Assembly: GCA_002989075.1 (NCBI GenBank)
Contig: PSQN01000015.1
Coordinates: forward strand, 1,674,001 to 1,738,000
From: Arthonia radiata
Lineage: Eukaryota > Ascomycota > Arthoniomycetes > Arthoniales > Arthoniaceae
Direction of reading: 5' to 3'
DNA length: 64,000 nucleotides
How positions within the stretch are numbered: position 1 is the stretch's first letter; each line of letters opens with the position of its first letter. Made by a program: the position numbers and the translations under genes. The notes under the pieces are model-generated. The model worked only from the letters and a program-made list of their open reading frames with translations. It did not search any database and was not told the origin of the DNA. Below are positions 1 to 12,689 of this stretch, piece by piece.

Positions 1-2473
1 TAGGGGGTGTTGGAAAGGGTTAGTCGAGATCGCACCACCGTCCCATACAGGGGTGATCCGCCAGGTACACACAAAGACACGAAAGCATTATTCATCCGCG
101 CAATAATTAGCACACGCATTCCGGCCGAGTCCAGCTGCCGGGAGGTCTTCTGACTGCAAAAAGCTCCAAGCCTGCAACGCAAGGGAAGCGGTGAGCAAGC
201 ACAAGTCGTCAGCCGGCCAGCCTATTCGTGTAATTGCTGGAGCAAAGCTTGGGCCGCTACGGAGCATACGACGCGCTACGGAGGAGTCACGGCCAAACGG
301 ACCTGGTAGCCAAAGCCAATTCAGCACGCGAGAGTCAAGACTCTTGGGCGTCGCGGCCGAAAAGAGTGCCAGGAGAACCGAATGCGATGGCTAGCGGCTT
401 GTCTGCTGCGTGGCAGCCACAAAGTCAGGAGTGTCAAATTAACGGCAAGCTGCGTCATGCAAGCACCAGGAAGTGGAATGCGACAAAGTGGAGGCCATGT
501 AGAGTATCGACCGGTAGACGACAGATGGCGCCAATTTCACGATGCGATACATCCGTTTCATGCCTCGTCCGTGGGTTCGCCGCACGCGCATTCCAGGGGC
601 ACAAAGCTTTTGATTTGCTGCACAAAGGGCCGGCAATGTTTCGCAACGAGCAGACTTTGCCATCATGAGCTTTGTGCTTGTGCTGACGATGTCAAAATCG
701 ATGCGGTATCATGATGAGATGCGATTTGATTTGTGGAGAGGAATCTTAGCTTGCGTCCGTGTGCACAAGGGATCATGTCCACGTGGTGTGTTGCATGCAG
801 GACGGAGGTCCGATTGTTGGTTTCCCATTGCTGCCTGCTCACTGCTCGTCAACATTCGCGAGAGTCGCGCCTTTGACAAATTGCCAGTCGCCCTGACCGC
901 GCGCGAGGGATATTGATGCGCGCGCGTTTGAGGATGGCCGTTGCAACCCCGATCCGGCGCTCTCGTCAGCTCACCAGCTTGCAGGGCTGCATGAACCTGC
1001 TGCTGTATTATTAGCAATTAGTCCAATATTGCCAAGCGCGATTACGAAGAACCATCCAGGCTCAGCCTCATTCCTCAGCCATCTCCGAAGCTCGGCAACC
1101 TTGCCCCGTCAGCGCTTGCGTCTTTGTCTCGGCACGCAAGACTCTCCATCAGCTGGACAGAGTAACCACGGCTGCTCACACTGGGTCAAACACACCGCAG
1201 AATGCGAGCAACAACCAAACCAACGGACCTGCTCAGTTAACGCCGGAGATCACCAGCCACTCTTAGTCAGCGTCCAGAACAGGGGCCGCCGACGCTAGAA
1301 GCTGCCTTCAGGAGCGCTTGCGCAGGGACAAGGACGGTGCTGCGACCTGACCGATTCCACTAAGATTGGCAGTTGTCCCCAATTCATGGGCTTGCAACGT
1401 CACCCCTGGCTCTGAAACAGTGACAGCGAATAATCATATGAGCTCGCCACCGATATGCATAGCAGTGGTACCAGGTTGCTGGGCTCTGATACTGCGTCCG
1501 AGTGATAAGATCGGTGTGACCACGCTGTGATAGCCCCAAGGCGGTTGCAGTAATGTCCATCATTCTTAGCATCCCAATTTTTGGATATATTGGCAAAGTC
1601 AAAAGCCCGTCCGCATATCTATCACCCCGTGAAATTTTCGATCTGCGGGAATTCGCTCACAGATTGCGAGTTTCGGCCAAGGTTACCGAAAGCAGCTACC
1701 GGCGAGTGGTTGTTCGTGTCGAGTGCTCGAAAGGAAATCCAAGTCCGAGGCATGCAAAGTTTAATAGCTCGCACCAGGTACCCCACACGTCGGCACGAGC
1801 ATGTTTGATCACCGTGTTTCACTGCCTGTTCCCGTATGCACATCATTCTTGACCTTCCCGACTGTCAAGTGACGTTACTTTAATTATTGAGAGCAATTCT
1901 GACTGGGCAAGCGTACACGAAGAATCTGATGTACATGCGTCAAAACATTCTGTCATTCTTCGCTCGCTGAACACCGTATGATTGAGATTGTCAGGGGTGG
2001 TCTCTGTAATTAACCGTGTTTTTACCGAAGCCTATGTCTGGTCCCCATCGAACCGGAGTAGAGTTCTAGCGTCCGATTTTGACCGTAGATATGCAGCTGC
2101 TGGCTACGGGATCGAATCCAAAGCCAGCTGTATGTGTGCAAGCTGCAAACCAGGTGGAAAAGTCAACTGTCCAAACAATCTCCGAAGTACTGTCAACTAG
2201 AAGAGGTGGAATACAAAACGGTGCGTGTGCTTTCACGGTCTGAGATCTTGCTTGCTTGGCGCGTGCTCCAATTCCAGGTGACCTGTCTGCAATACCTTGC
2301 AGCATACGTAGTTAGGCAAGCGTTTCACCGTGAGAGCATCGTAGAGCCGGCGGAGCCGGCGGAGCCGCGTGTTTCCACTTCGCAAACCAAGCGCAGTCAG
2401 ATGACTGACGTGTTGTACAGAAGCAACAGCAATTGGCGTACACACAGGCCAACTATAGAAATCGTTTGCTACT
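1..2473. other. Region without a supported gene
   Basis: I read both strands and found only short overlapping open frames with no recognisable motif, no convincing splice-joined frame and no RNA gene. A GC-rich run of three 9-base GGCGGAGCC-like units lies near 2347-2372. The end of the isoleucyl-tRNA synthetase gene begins at 2474. Confidence 0.5.
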
Positions 2474-5400
2474 TCAAATAAGCTCATCAAGAACTTTTGT
2501 GCACCTGGTGCAAATTTGCCGGCCTTCATCGTAGTCTGAATGGGTTATGTCGTCCTGCTCAATTGCGAACCGCCAACAGCGAGGACATTTCGCCGCTTGC
2601 GCTCGACTCACGCGTATCGTATACAAAAGCTCAGTGCCGGGAACAATCGCCTCTGTTTCGACTGCCCGCGGAGCGTCGTCACCAGTCTTCGATGCAAGCG
2701 TCTCCAAGCTCACCTCGCTCATGACCAGCGCTTGCGCCAGCTCTCCGGTTCGCGCGATGTGGTCCAAAAATATTGTGGTAGAGCTTCTGACAGCATCTGG
2801 AGACGGGCGTATCTTCAGCATGCTTTCCAATCCAGACCCGATTTCTTTCTCCACCCTGAGCTGCTCCTGTGCCCTGTTGGCAGCATCTCGTAGCGCTCCA
2901 ATGCAGTCGTCTTGAGCTTGCAAAGAGAGCTCAGAATGGCCTTTGTTGTCGTACACTGGCTGCGGGTGCCAGGTGCGCTCAAGTGGATTGTTTCCCTCTT
3001 TGTCGAGCACATCTCGCCATCCTGAGGGTGCGTAATGCAGTGTCTCGGAAACCAATAGAGGAGTTGACGGTGCCAGCATTACAAGCAACCCTTGCAGAAT
3101 CTTGTTGCATACGTATTGTGCTCGTATTCGTTCACTCGTAAGGCTCGTGTAGATGACGTCTTTGGCTGTCTCGAAGTAAAAGGCTGAGAGATTTACGTTA
3201 ACATATCGCTCAAGCTCACGCATGGCTCGGTATGGTTCGTAGGCGGCATAGGCGGCATGGACGCGCGCTTCCACTTGTGTCAAATGAAGCAAGGCAAGCC
3301 TGCTGCTCAGATCTAGGTTTATGGTGGGGTTTTCCGGCTTCGAGGCTGATGAAATGTCATAGTCGTGCAAGACCCCGAGTAGCCACTTCAAAGTAACGCG
3401 GTACTTGTGGAGTGCGGTGTTGACCCCCTGTAGGACTGTCTGACCGACTGGAACGTCGACAGTGTAGTCATTCTTGGCCACCCATAAACGTAGAGCGTCA
3501 GGGCCCATCGCGTCGTACTGCATATCTTTCGATTGCTGTGCGTTACTCTCGATTTTGTGCTTCGACTTGAGCGGCGGCAGCAGTGTTCCATCTATAATCT
3601 GGGCAGGGCTTACAACATTGCCAATTGATTTGCTCATCTTCCTCCCCTTTTCATCGAGAATGAAGCCGTGCGTGATAAGCCGCTGGAAAGGGGCCTTTAT
3701 GAGACCATCTGCGTCCGTGCTAATTTGACTTGACACACGCGTCAGTAGTGACGATTGGAACCACCCTCGATGTTGATCAGAACCCTCCAGGTAAAGGTCA
3801 GCAAGATAGCCATCGGGATTGAGGTGCTCATCCAATTGCGTCCAAGTAGTGCCACTGTCGAACCAGACATCCATGGTGTCTTTCCCCCGCACATATCGCG
3901 CTGAAGGTAGGCTCGGAGCAATCCAGGCAGTGTCTTGCTCATCATCAGTCCACCACGCATCTGTGCCACGCTCTGAAATGACTTTCATGATGTGTGATAT
4001 TGACTCTGACGTCAGTATCGCCTGCGCACCTTCAACGTTGTCTTTGTAAAGCACTGGGATGGGCACGCCCCAGACTCGCTGCCGTGATATGCACCACTGG
4101 CTTCGACCATGAACAAAACTTCTCAGCCTTGAATGACCGGAGTGTGGGATAAAATCAACACTTTCGAGCGCGTTCAGAGCCTGCTCCTTGATGTCGTCCA
4201 CGTCCGCGAACCATTGTGCCGTGGCTCGAATGATGACAGGCAACTTTGTACGCCAGTCAATTGGATATTTATGCTTGTACTTGTGCGTAGACACGAGCAA
4301 CGGAGAGCCATGAGTCATCTTGTCATCCCTGATAATGTCGAGAACGGCCTTGTTTCCCTCTTTCAGTACGCTCTTGCCCAACAACAGATCTGGCGCATCA
4401 GGCATAGCGTCGCGAGTGAAGCATCCAAGATTGTCAACAGGTGCGAAGACGTCGAGGCCATGTTTCTTACACACATCATAATCATCATGGCCATGTCCGG
4501 GCGCTGTGTGCACCAGACCCGTGCCGGTCTCCGCTGTGACATAGTCGGCGACGAGCATTGGCTGAGCTCCGGCGTGCTTCCCTCGAAATCCGTTTGTATA
4601 TGTTAAGCCAGAGGCAAGCTCTCTCCCTTTGATGCCATGGGCTTGGATCTGTAGGTCGTCTCGGTTGACTTTCAATGCTTCAGCAACCTCGCCAAGTCGT
4701 GCGGTGGCAACTATTAGCTGCTCGCCGCCACAGCTGACCACGCAGTATTCGATTTCGGAATGTACAGCAATGGCTTTGTTAGCTGGGAGCGTCCATGGAG
4801 TGGTGGTCCAGACAACCGCATATGTAGGGATGTTGGTGTCAATCGATAGCAGAGCTGAGGACAGATTTCGCACTCGAAACTTTGCATAAGCAGCATACGA
4901 TACGTGGTGTTCATCATACTCAAGCTCGGCTTCCGCGAGGGCGGTACCGGATGAAGGTGACCAATACACAGGCTTGTGCTCGCGGTAGATGAGACCTGGT
5001 TACCCGGCGTAAGTATTCTGATCGTGAACGGTGAGAAAGCGCAAACCGGGTGTTTGCATATCGTACCTTTCACGGCCATCTTCCGAAACACTTCAAGCTG
5101 CTTGAGCTCGAAAGCTCGTGACATGGTCTTGTATGATCTGTCCCAGTCGCCCATCACGGCCCAGCTTCGAAAGCCATCTTTTTGGGTCTCGATAGTCTTC
5201 GAAGCCAGCTCAGCAGCTGCCGTGCGAATAGAAGCGGGTGCCACAGTGGTGCCATCTTGACGCAGTCCGAGCTCTTGAAGCGCTTTCAGCTCAATGGGTA
5301 GGCCATGGCAATCCCATCCTGGCAGATACTTGATCCGCTTGCCCTGGCTGAGCTGGAAGCGGTTGAATATGTCTTTCAGTATCTTGTTGAGCGCATGGCC

Positions 5401-5706
5401 AATATGGAGGTCGCCGTTGGCGTATGGCGGACCATCGTGAAGAGTGAAGGTGTCACTGGCAGGTCGAGTAGAGCTCTGCCAGGCATACAAGCGATCAGTG
5501 CATGACTGCGTAAGCTGCGGCCGCAAGCCAACGTCGGGCCGGGCGGGAAATTGGGATTTGGGTAGACGGAGTGTCTGAATCCAAGATGTAGCGGTTGACT
5601 TCCAGGCAGGACAGCACTTCAGCATGTCCTTGCGGACGAAATCGATTATGGGTGAACACGCGCAGCGGAGGACAAGTAATACATGCGACGCGAAGGGCGT
5701 CATCAC
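2474..5706 (-). CDS. ism1: Isoleucyl-tRNA synthetase, mitochondrial type
   Basis: Class Ia aminoacyl-tRNA synthetase that charges tRNA-Ile, most likely in mitochondria. Two exons, 5706-5067 and 4995-2474, joined across a 71 bp intron (4996-5066), give 1053 aa. The splice restores the family sequence AVKG/LIYREHKPVYW. Seen directly: HIGH motif at residues 101-104, KMSKS at 666-670 (GRKMSKSIGN), the editing-domain region between them, and a C-terminal zinc-finger-like segment with CPRCW and CTRC as in bacterial-type IleRS. The first 50 residues are rich in Arg, Lys, Ser and hydrophobics and lack acidic stretches, as in a mitochondrial presequence. A second Met at residue 28 could also be the start. 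The bacterial-type layout and presequence favour the organellar rather than the cytosolic enzyme. The neighbour on the 5' side, kinesin-5, is transcribed the other way. Confidence 0.93.
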
Positions 5707-6569
5707 TTGCTCGATGCAGTAATTCTTTGACTCTTTTATACCAAAACTGGCCAGGGTGATTGAAGGATACCCACGTTACAAACTGTTTACACCCATAAAT
5801 ATGAAAGGTAACGTAAAGCAGAGGCAAAATGTGAGTACATCCGTTTCGTCTCATCAAACACGATCTACACCATCTCGTCTCGTCGAATGATTCGGTCGAT
5901 AGCGAGGCACGGTAATCCACAGAGCCACAAACGAGGTCCACAACTACCATTCCGCAGGGTCGTTATTTCGCTTCATCTTCACAGAATACTCTCAAGTACA
6001 ATGTCGCTGTGGTGCAGCATCCTTGTAGACGATTCCCCAAGGGTCCCTATCAGACGCAATGACAGTAGCCATCTACTATACTAGTGATGGCGCTGATCGG
6101 ATCTGGACTCTTCACGATCGGATGTCTATTTGTCGCAGATTTCTCAAGGTGGCCGAATTACTGCGTCAAGGCTGAAGCGGACTTGGTGACGCATTCGAAT
6201 CGTCGACTTGAGAGAAGAACTTTTCCTGAGTCGCGAGGATCTGTTGGCATGGAGCAGTCGTGAACGCTTGCACATGACCTGCCCAATTAGCAGCGCGATA
6301 TAGCAACGAAACCTACGGCGTAACCCTTTTGCTGGGAGTATCACGCCAGATGAGAATATCTTAGTATTGACCACTGTCGAGTTCACACAATTATTCAAGT
6401 GGTCCGATATCAATGGCCCGTGCATCTGTTGCCGTGGCAACAGGACCGCTAGTCGCAAAGAAGCCCTTGCGACAACATACACCATGCAGCTTACTCGTAT
6501 TTGCCATCAGCATCTTTCCAGTATCACTCGAGCCTTTGAGGCTTCCGACTCTATAGAAGTTTCGTGAGC
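5707..6569. promoter_or_regulatory. Divergent intergenic region, IleRS / kinesin-5
   Basis: An 863 bp spacer between two genes transcribed away from each other, so it must hold both promoters. I saw no open frame that could be spliced into either neighbour and no clear TATA box placed for either gene. The call rests on position only. Confidence 0.4.
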
Positions 6570-9500
6570 ATGTCTACGTTTCACCGGCCGGCGCCTCCAG
6601 GCCGCAAAATCTCCACCAAGCCTCCTCAGCGCCCGGTACCGTCACGCGCGCAAACTGCCACGCCTACTCTCAACGGCCGCGCATCGCCTGCAGAATCGTT
6701 GACTTCAAATGGCCCACGCTCGCGAGCAAGATCACCAACAACTTCTCCAAGAGGGGGCATCAAGAGGAAAGAAAGAGATTACGACCATGACGCACTTGCG
6801 CAAGAGACGAACATCAATGTGGTCGTGCGATGTCGTGGTCGCAGCGACCGTGAAGTCAAAGAGAATAGTGGCGTGGTGGTCTCGGCAGATGGCGTCAAAG
6901 GAAGCGCTGTGGAGCTGTCAATGGGAGCAAACTCGTTGAGCAATAAGACTTACAACTTTGACCGCGTCTTTTCTCCAGCGGCTGACCAAGGCATGGTGTT
7001 CGAGGAAGTAGTCAAGCCAATATTGGATCAGGTAAGGATCGTACGGCAATTTCAAATAGCGTTTCTGACTTCCAAAGGTCGTGTCGGGCTTCAACTGCAC
7101 AATTTTCGCCTACGGTCAGACAGGTACGGGGAAGACATACACGATGTCTGGCGACATCTCCGACACGCTGCCACTTCCAGACGAAGCTGGCATAATCCCA
7201 CGTGTACTCCATGCGCTATTTCAAAAACTGGAGGATGAAGCAGAAAGCACCGTCAAATGTTCCTTCATCGAGCTCTACAATGAAGAGCTCCGAGATCTGC
7301 TTGCTGCAGATGACGCTGTGAAGTTGAAGATCTTTGATGACGCGAACCGCAAGAGCCATGGCGCCACACTGGTACAAGGTATGGAGGAAACACACATCAA
7401 ATCTGCCTCAAAGGGACTGGGCCTGCTGCGAATGGGCAGTCATCGACGCCAGGTTGCTGCCACAAGATGCAACGATCTCAGTTCGCGCAGTCATACTGTC
7501 TTCACGATCACTACCTATATCAAACGCACCATGGAAAGCGGGGAAGACGTCGTCACCTCGGGCAAGCTGAACCTTGTCGATCTGGCTGGCAGCGAGAATA
7601 TACAAAGAAGCGGAGCCGAGAATAAACGTGCCGCTGAAGCTGGTCTAATCAACAAGAGTCTGCTAACACTCGGCCGCGTAATCAATGCGCTCGTCGACAA
7701 GGGCTCACACATCCCTTACAGAGAGTCTAAGCTCACGCGTCTACTCCAAGACTCGTTAGGAGGAAGGACGAAGACCTACATCATTGCCACCCTCTCACCT
7801 GCAAAGAGTAACCTTGAGGAGACCATCTCGACCTTAGATTATGCGTTTCGTGCGAAGAATATACGCAACAAGCCGCAAGCTAACCAAATCCTGCCGAAGA
7901 AGACGCTCATACGGGAATTCACAGTTGAGATAGAGAAGCTCAAGGCAGAGCTCATTGCGACGCGACAACGGAATGGTGTATACCTCACCGCTGAAACGTA
8001 CGAGGAGCTTACGACCGAGAGCGAATCACGCCGTATTTTGTCTGAGGAGCAACGTGACAGGATCGAGACGATGGAGGCCAATCTGCGCAACAAAGCCCAA
8101 GATCTTTTCATGTTGACCAACAGCCTCATTACGCTCAAGAAAGATCACGAATCCACCCGGATAGCTTTTGACGGGACTCAGAGCGCGCTGGAAAAAACAC
8201 AGATAGTTCTTGACCATACACGACAAAGTCTCGCGGAAGAAGAGATGCTTCGACAAGCGCATGAGGCATCTGAAGACATGCTCTTGAATGTCGGACAAGA
8301 CTTGATCACAACCCTGGGCAAGACGACTGCTGATATCGATGGCTTGTATGCGAAACATAAGCGGCGATCGGATCTGCAATCGCTCAATCGCAACGCTTGG
8401 TCGTCGTCGCAAGATCAGGTCGCAGGCGTCACTGGAATCGTCGAGGTTAAACTTCAAGATCTGCAACAACAACATAGTCAGCTTCTGGATCAGCTCTCCG
8501 CCCGCCTCGACAAATTCGTACGGGACGAGCTCGCGAAAATGGAGGAGTCAAAAAGTTTCCTGCAAGACAAGAGCACGGCGTTTGAGCAGTCGGAAACCGA
8601 GGTCAACAAGCAGACTGCGGAAGCTCGTGACGAGATGGAAGGCGTGCTCGAAGGTATCAAGACGTTGCGGGAAGATCTTAAGCAGCGCGTTGGAGACGGC
8701 TTGGACGGCCTTTCCAGTGCGGCAAAACGCATTTCAGACGGCGTCATTGTTGAGCTTGACGGCTTCCACACTCAGCTTCATCGATCATTCAGCGCCCTGG
8801 GAAAGGATCTCAAGAGCATTTTTAATGATTTGCTCCGCGACCTTAACAGTCAGCAAGACGAAGCCGATAGACTGCGCCTGCAATTGTCTGCCGCTGGCAC
8901 GGCCCTTGTTAAGTCCAACGAGGATCATTCAGCGCAGCTTCAACGCGTTGCTCGTGAAGAAAAGGCTGCGGCTGCTGAGGATCGCGCTGAACTGCTCGCT
9001 CAAGTTACTTCACTAATTCAAGGTCAGGGTGAAAAGCAGGACCGACGTCTCGAGGCTGCTGTGACTGACCTGCGGGGACAAGTTGCGGCTTCTTGCAAAT
9101 CGTACGAGGATGACAGCGCAAGCTATAACCAAGCAATGAAGGAGTGGATGGCTCAGGGCGAAAGTATTCGTGATGGTTTATCAGCATCGCGCGAAAACGT
9201 CAAGCAACGGATTAAGAGCGATTGGACAAGCGCTAATGATCATACAACGAGCATTTCAGAGACGACACGCTCAGTACACGAAGAGACGATCAGAATTGTT
9301 GACGCTCAGATGGCGAATATGGACGAACAGCTTTCTGCGCTCGACGAGATACTTACTCGTGTACGCTCACAAAACAGTAGCCATCACGATTCTCACGTGC
9401 AATCTCTCGCTCGCCTTGGCAGTACAGTCAAGCAATCGTACACGAGCATAGCGGATCATATGAACGAGTCTACAGATCGGACAAAGGCGTTTTCAGACGA

Positions 9501-10200
9501 TCTCAATGCCGGCAGATCCAGAATTGGAAAGGCCATGGAATGCATTGAAGCAGACGTCCAACAACCTCTCGCGACGCTGCGGTCTGATATTGCAGCTAGC
9601 AATCTAACAGAATACGCACCGACTGGCACCACACCCGCAAAAACAGCGTACAACTACCCGACCTCACTACCACGCACAAAAGCGCACGAGAAGCTGCTTG
9701 CGCAGTTTCGAGGTCAGCCGCTCCCTGAGTCGCCGAAGAAGTCGCCTAGGAAGCGCGCGCCCCTGGATGTCCCCGAGTTGGGAGACGCAGGAGACATGGT
9801 GATACCTCCTCCCGTCTCGCCGAGCAAAGTCGAGATCTTCTCCGACCCTTGCACCGCTGCTCCACCTATGATTCTGTCACCGGCGCTCTCAGCAAAGGAC
9901 CCACCTCGGCCCACAAGTAGTGCAAGTAACACCGACCGCAGTCTTAGAGAGGCGGACAAGAACGTTGCTACAGTCGATTCCAGCACAGTCGGACAGCGCT
10001 CGTCAAGGAAAGACAGCAAGCATGGGCAACCGCCGTTTAAGAGACAGAACACTGGAGATAGGAACTTCAGCCAGTCCGTGGGGCTGGGCGCCAAGCCGCC
10101 GAAGAAGGCGGTGATGCCGGTGGCGGAGGGGGGAGAGAATCAGCCGCTGGCGGCTAGTGTGGGACCTGGTGGACGGGTGTTGAGAGCGAGAAGGTCGTAA
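6570..10200 (+). CDS. bimC: Kinesin-5 mitotic motor (BimC/Cut7/Eg5 type)
   Basis: Plus-end-directed tetrameric motor that slides antiparallel spindle microtubules. Exons 6570-7031 and 7078-10200 flank a 46 bp intron (7032-7077) and encode 1194 aa, close to the Aspergillus BimC length. Seen: a basic, Pro/Ser-rich head of about 80 aa, then the motor domain with P-loop GQTGTGKT (167-174), switch I NDLSSRSH (about 286-293) and switch II DLAGSE (about 321-326). A long coiled-coil stalk follows, then a tail with the BimC box around residues 1002-1030 (GTTPAK followed by YNYPTSLPRT). The Thr-Pro in that box is the conserved Cdk1 site that directs kinesin-5 to spindles. Low-complexity basic sequence follows to the end. 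The ATG at 6570 is chosen because the in-frame codon just upstream is GTG. The splice joins ILDQ to VVSGFNCTIFAYG, the family sequence. Confidence 0.96.
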
Positions 10201-10550
10201 TGCGTTGGAACTTTGGAATGATACCCTTGTGTTGTTATGGAAGCGCTTGAGTTGGAAGCTGTTGTATTGTTCTTGGTCGAGCTTGGATAGATTATAATAG
10301 AGGCTCAATGCAAGTCTAATGATCTCGCTTGGAACGACTTCGAACCAGTGCGCTGCAGCAAGTTACTCTTTCCAAGCCTGCCAACGGCGTACAAGCCCAT
10401 TGCGCGGTTCCGGTAAGTTCAATCTCTCAAAGTGTTCTGGTTGATTAGAAGGCCTTGTGCTCCCTGCAGCATAATATCACGCATAGAAGCCTGCTTTGCG
10501 ATCATACCTGCTGCAGGACCGCGCATACTCGTCAGCGTTGCATCCAATCC

Positions 10551-10832
10551 TTACAATGCCAATCCGCCAGAAAGCGGAACGTCCACGTACACATCACAGC
10601 GCACCGTGTCCAGGCGTTTCCCCTCCACGAGTGGCGTTATGTGCGCACTCCGGAATGCTACTTCATTATTGGTGTGTTTCCCCTTGTACTTCTCGGTCAC
10701 ATGTTCGAGCTCGGTTTTGAGGATCCATGATATGAACTTGTCGTCTGTCGAGCGGTCGGGCAATGCGTGCTCGAGATCTTCGGCGGCGAGCGGTGGTGGG
10801 GGCCGACGGTGAAACAGGCGCATAAGGTGCAT
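10551..10832 (-). CDS. Small protein of unknown function
   Basis: An open frame of 93 codons starting at MHLMRLFHRR and ending GGLAL. I do not recognise it. It has an Arg/Pro-rich start and a mixed, globular-looking remainder with alternating charged and hydrophobic residues. A donor-like GTAAGG overlaps the last codons. If a short intron is used there, about ten more residues would follow before the next stop, so the C-terminus is uncertain. It lies about 350 bp after the kinesin-5 stop in convergent orientation. It could also be a chance frame. Confidence 0.4.
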   Translation of the reverse strand: MHLMRLFHRRPPPPLAAEDLEHALPDRSTDDKFISWILKTELEHVTEKYKGKHTNNEVAFRSAHITPLVEGKRLDTVRCDVYVDVPLSGGLAL

Positions 10833-11547
10833 TGTGGCGGTTATGACAGGTTTGAAGTGAGCAGAGTCTTTTTGAGGTATAGCTGGGTAGCTTTCGAGAT
10901 TGGGATAGGGAGAGGGATGGATGGAGAAGTGAGTGCACGTTGTGGCCGGCACGTGCGCGCACGAACAGCAATCTGTCCGTCATGTCATTCGTATAGATTA
11001 GAAGACAGAAAGCCACCTTAACGTAGCGGGTGACTGTCAAGGATCGGTTTTGGCAACATGAAGCGGCGCCCGGCCGCAAGCGGTGGCTTCGGGGCGGTGG
11101 GCGGGATTGATACGAGATCGGCCTCGCGGCGAGAAGCTTGAGTGAGCGTTAGGGGCGGAATATGCATGTCGTTTGACAAGTGAGTAAAGAAACACAGTCT
11201 GAGAGACAGAGCGGGTCCTGAATATTTGAGATTCCTGGTACGGAGAGATTTCGATTCGAGAGGTTTGACGCAGACGCTGCGGCTCATTGATCTTGCCATG
11301 AAGGTAGGTAAGGGCTTTGCGAGATGGCGAAGTCAAGTCGCGACTCTGATGTTTTCTAGATCGCTCCTGTTGATACATACGTGCTGCAAAGATGATCAGA
11401 CACGCTCGCGCAAATGGGAGGCGCCTGTCTCGAATTTGATCATCAGATATCCGTTGGATGTTTCACCTTTTGGCGGTAGTGGAGGCTGATGCTGATACCG
11501 GGAATATTGTGTCCCCAGACTTCATACCGTTTGAACTCGACGTTGCT

Positions 11548-11814
11548 CTAGATGTGATGACTTGTCGTATGCCCTGAGTCGAAATGCGCGTACAGGACCG
11601 ACATCTCGACAGCTGACTTCTTTTTCTCTTCCGAAGTGTGGCTCTTTTCTGGATCGCTCTTTTCCGGATCGCCCTTTTCCGGATCGCTCTTTTCTGGATC
11701 GCTCTGTTCTCTCCTGTTTAGACCGTCCCTTTCGGACTTGTCACGCTTGCGATAATAGAAGGCGTGGAATCCTTTTCTATCCGAATCATATTTCCTGCAA
11801 CAGGTGCCGATCAT
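11548..11814 (-). CDS. Possible small gene with SDPEK pentapeptide repeats
   Basis: An 88-codon frame whose centre contains four or five back-to-back copies of a five-residue unit (SDPEK, once GDPEK), produced by a 15 bp DNA repeat at about 11647-11706. The flanks are charged (KRDKSERD before, EEKKKS after). The first ATG is at 11814, but an intron acceptor near 11800 could bring in an upstream exon. No known domain is visible. The repeat keeps one frame open, but a chance frame cannot be excluded. Confidence 0.3.
   Translation of the reverse strand: MIGTCCRKYDSDRKGFHAFYYRKRDKSERDGLNRREQSDPEKSDPEKGDPEKSDPEKSHTSEEKKKSAVEMSVLYAHFDSGHTTSHHI
11647..11706. repeat. 15 bp tandem repeat
   Basis: About four copies of a 15-base unit built on TTTTCCGGATCGCTC with C/T variation. 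It encodes the SDPEK units of the minus-strand frame that contains it. Confidence 0.75.
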
Positions 11815-11874
11815 CAGTATCTTCGCTGATCTCAAGGAGCAAGAATTCGGCTCTGTGCCACATACAGTAGACAC

Positions 11875-12689
11875 CTATCGATGTCCTTACGATCTTCCAC
11901 CTTGTGCTTGATGGTGTGTCGTAGATGGTGCTTCAAGCAGTGCTTTCGAAACCTTCAGGAGCTCGGATTATGGCATAGCTGAGAGTTGGCGGTGCGGACG
12001 TCAGCCTCGGAGAGATACACCGCTACACCATCCTCCCATGCGGGCTCGAATTCTGGATTGGGCCACGGCTTCGTTTTTGATTCTCCCTTGGTGTCATCTT
12101 TGGCTGTGCGAAAGCACATCGAGCGACGGGGACGAGAGATTTTTGCCGCACGGACAGCAGTGAAAGCGGCGACTCTCTGGCTAATACTATACCCGCAGAG
12201 ATTGATTTGAGCGCGTGACAGACTGAGAGCTACGAGCCGATGTAGCCGTACAAGACGAGTTTCTTACAGATCGCCTGTTTACAATTGCGCGCGAGTGCGT
12301 ACAATGGTCAAGGAATCTACGCATGGCCACCTGTACAACTTGCGACGAAACCTGGTAGTCCACAAAAGGCACAATCCTCAGACGTCTGATTCGTTAATTG
12401 CGGGGCTTGGCAAGCGAGGCCTTGGGGCCTGTTTGGCATGGAAAAACCGTCCGCGGAGGTAACTTCTGTCCAAAATGGGAGCACCGGAGGATTGTCGAGT
12501 CCTTGGGGCTGTTAGTATGACTGCGACGACATCAAGCTAGGCCCGCCACTCTCCATTAAGCCGACGTTTGATGGGGCGCGATCGCAGGAAATCCGCCACT
12601 GGGCAGAGAAGGCTTCGCTACTTTTCCTGAGATACGCAACATCGACGCAAATGCAAGACCGGCCCGTTATCACTTACATCCTCAAACCT
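11875..12689. other. Region without a supported gene
   Basis: Only short frames without recognisable motifs. The end of the CorA-like gene begins at 12690. Confidence 0.45.

Noticed and set aside
2095-2135. GATCGAATCC, resembling a tRNA T-arm
   Set aside because: The TTC of the T-loop is absent and no acceptor, D or anticodon arm can be folded around it.
5887-6084. Small plus-strand frame between IleRS and kinesin-5
   Set aside because: No homology that I recognise, in a promoter-type spacer, with no support beyond being open.
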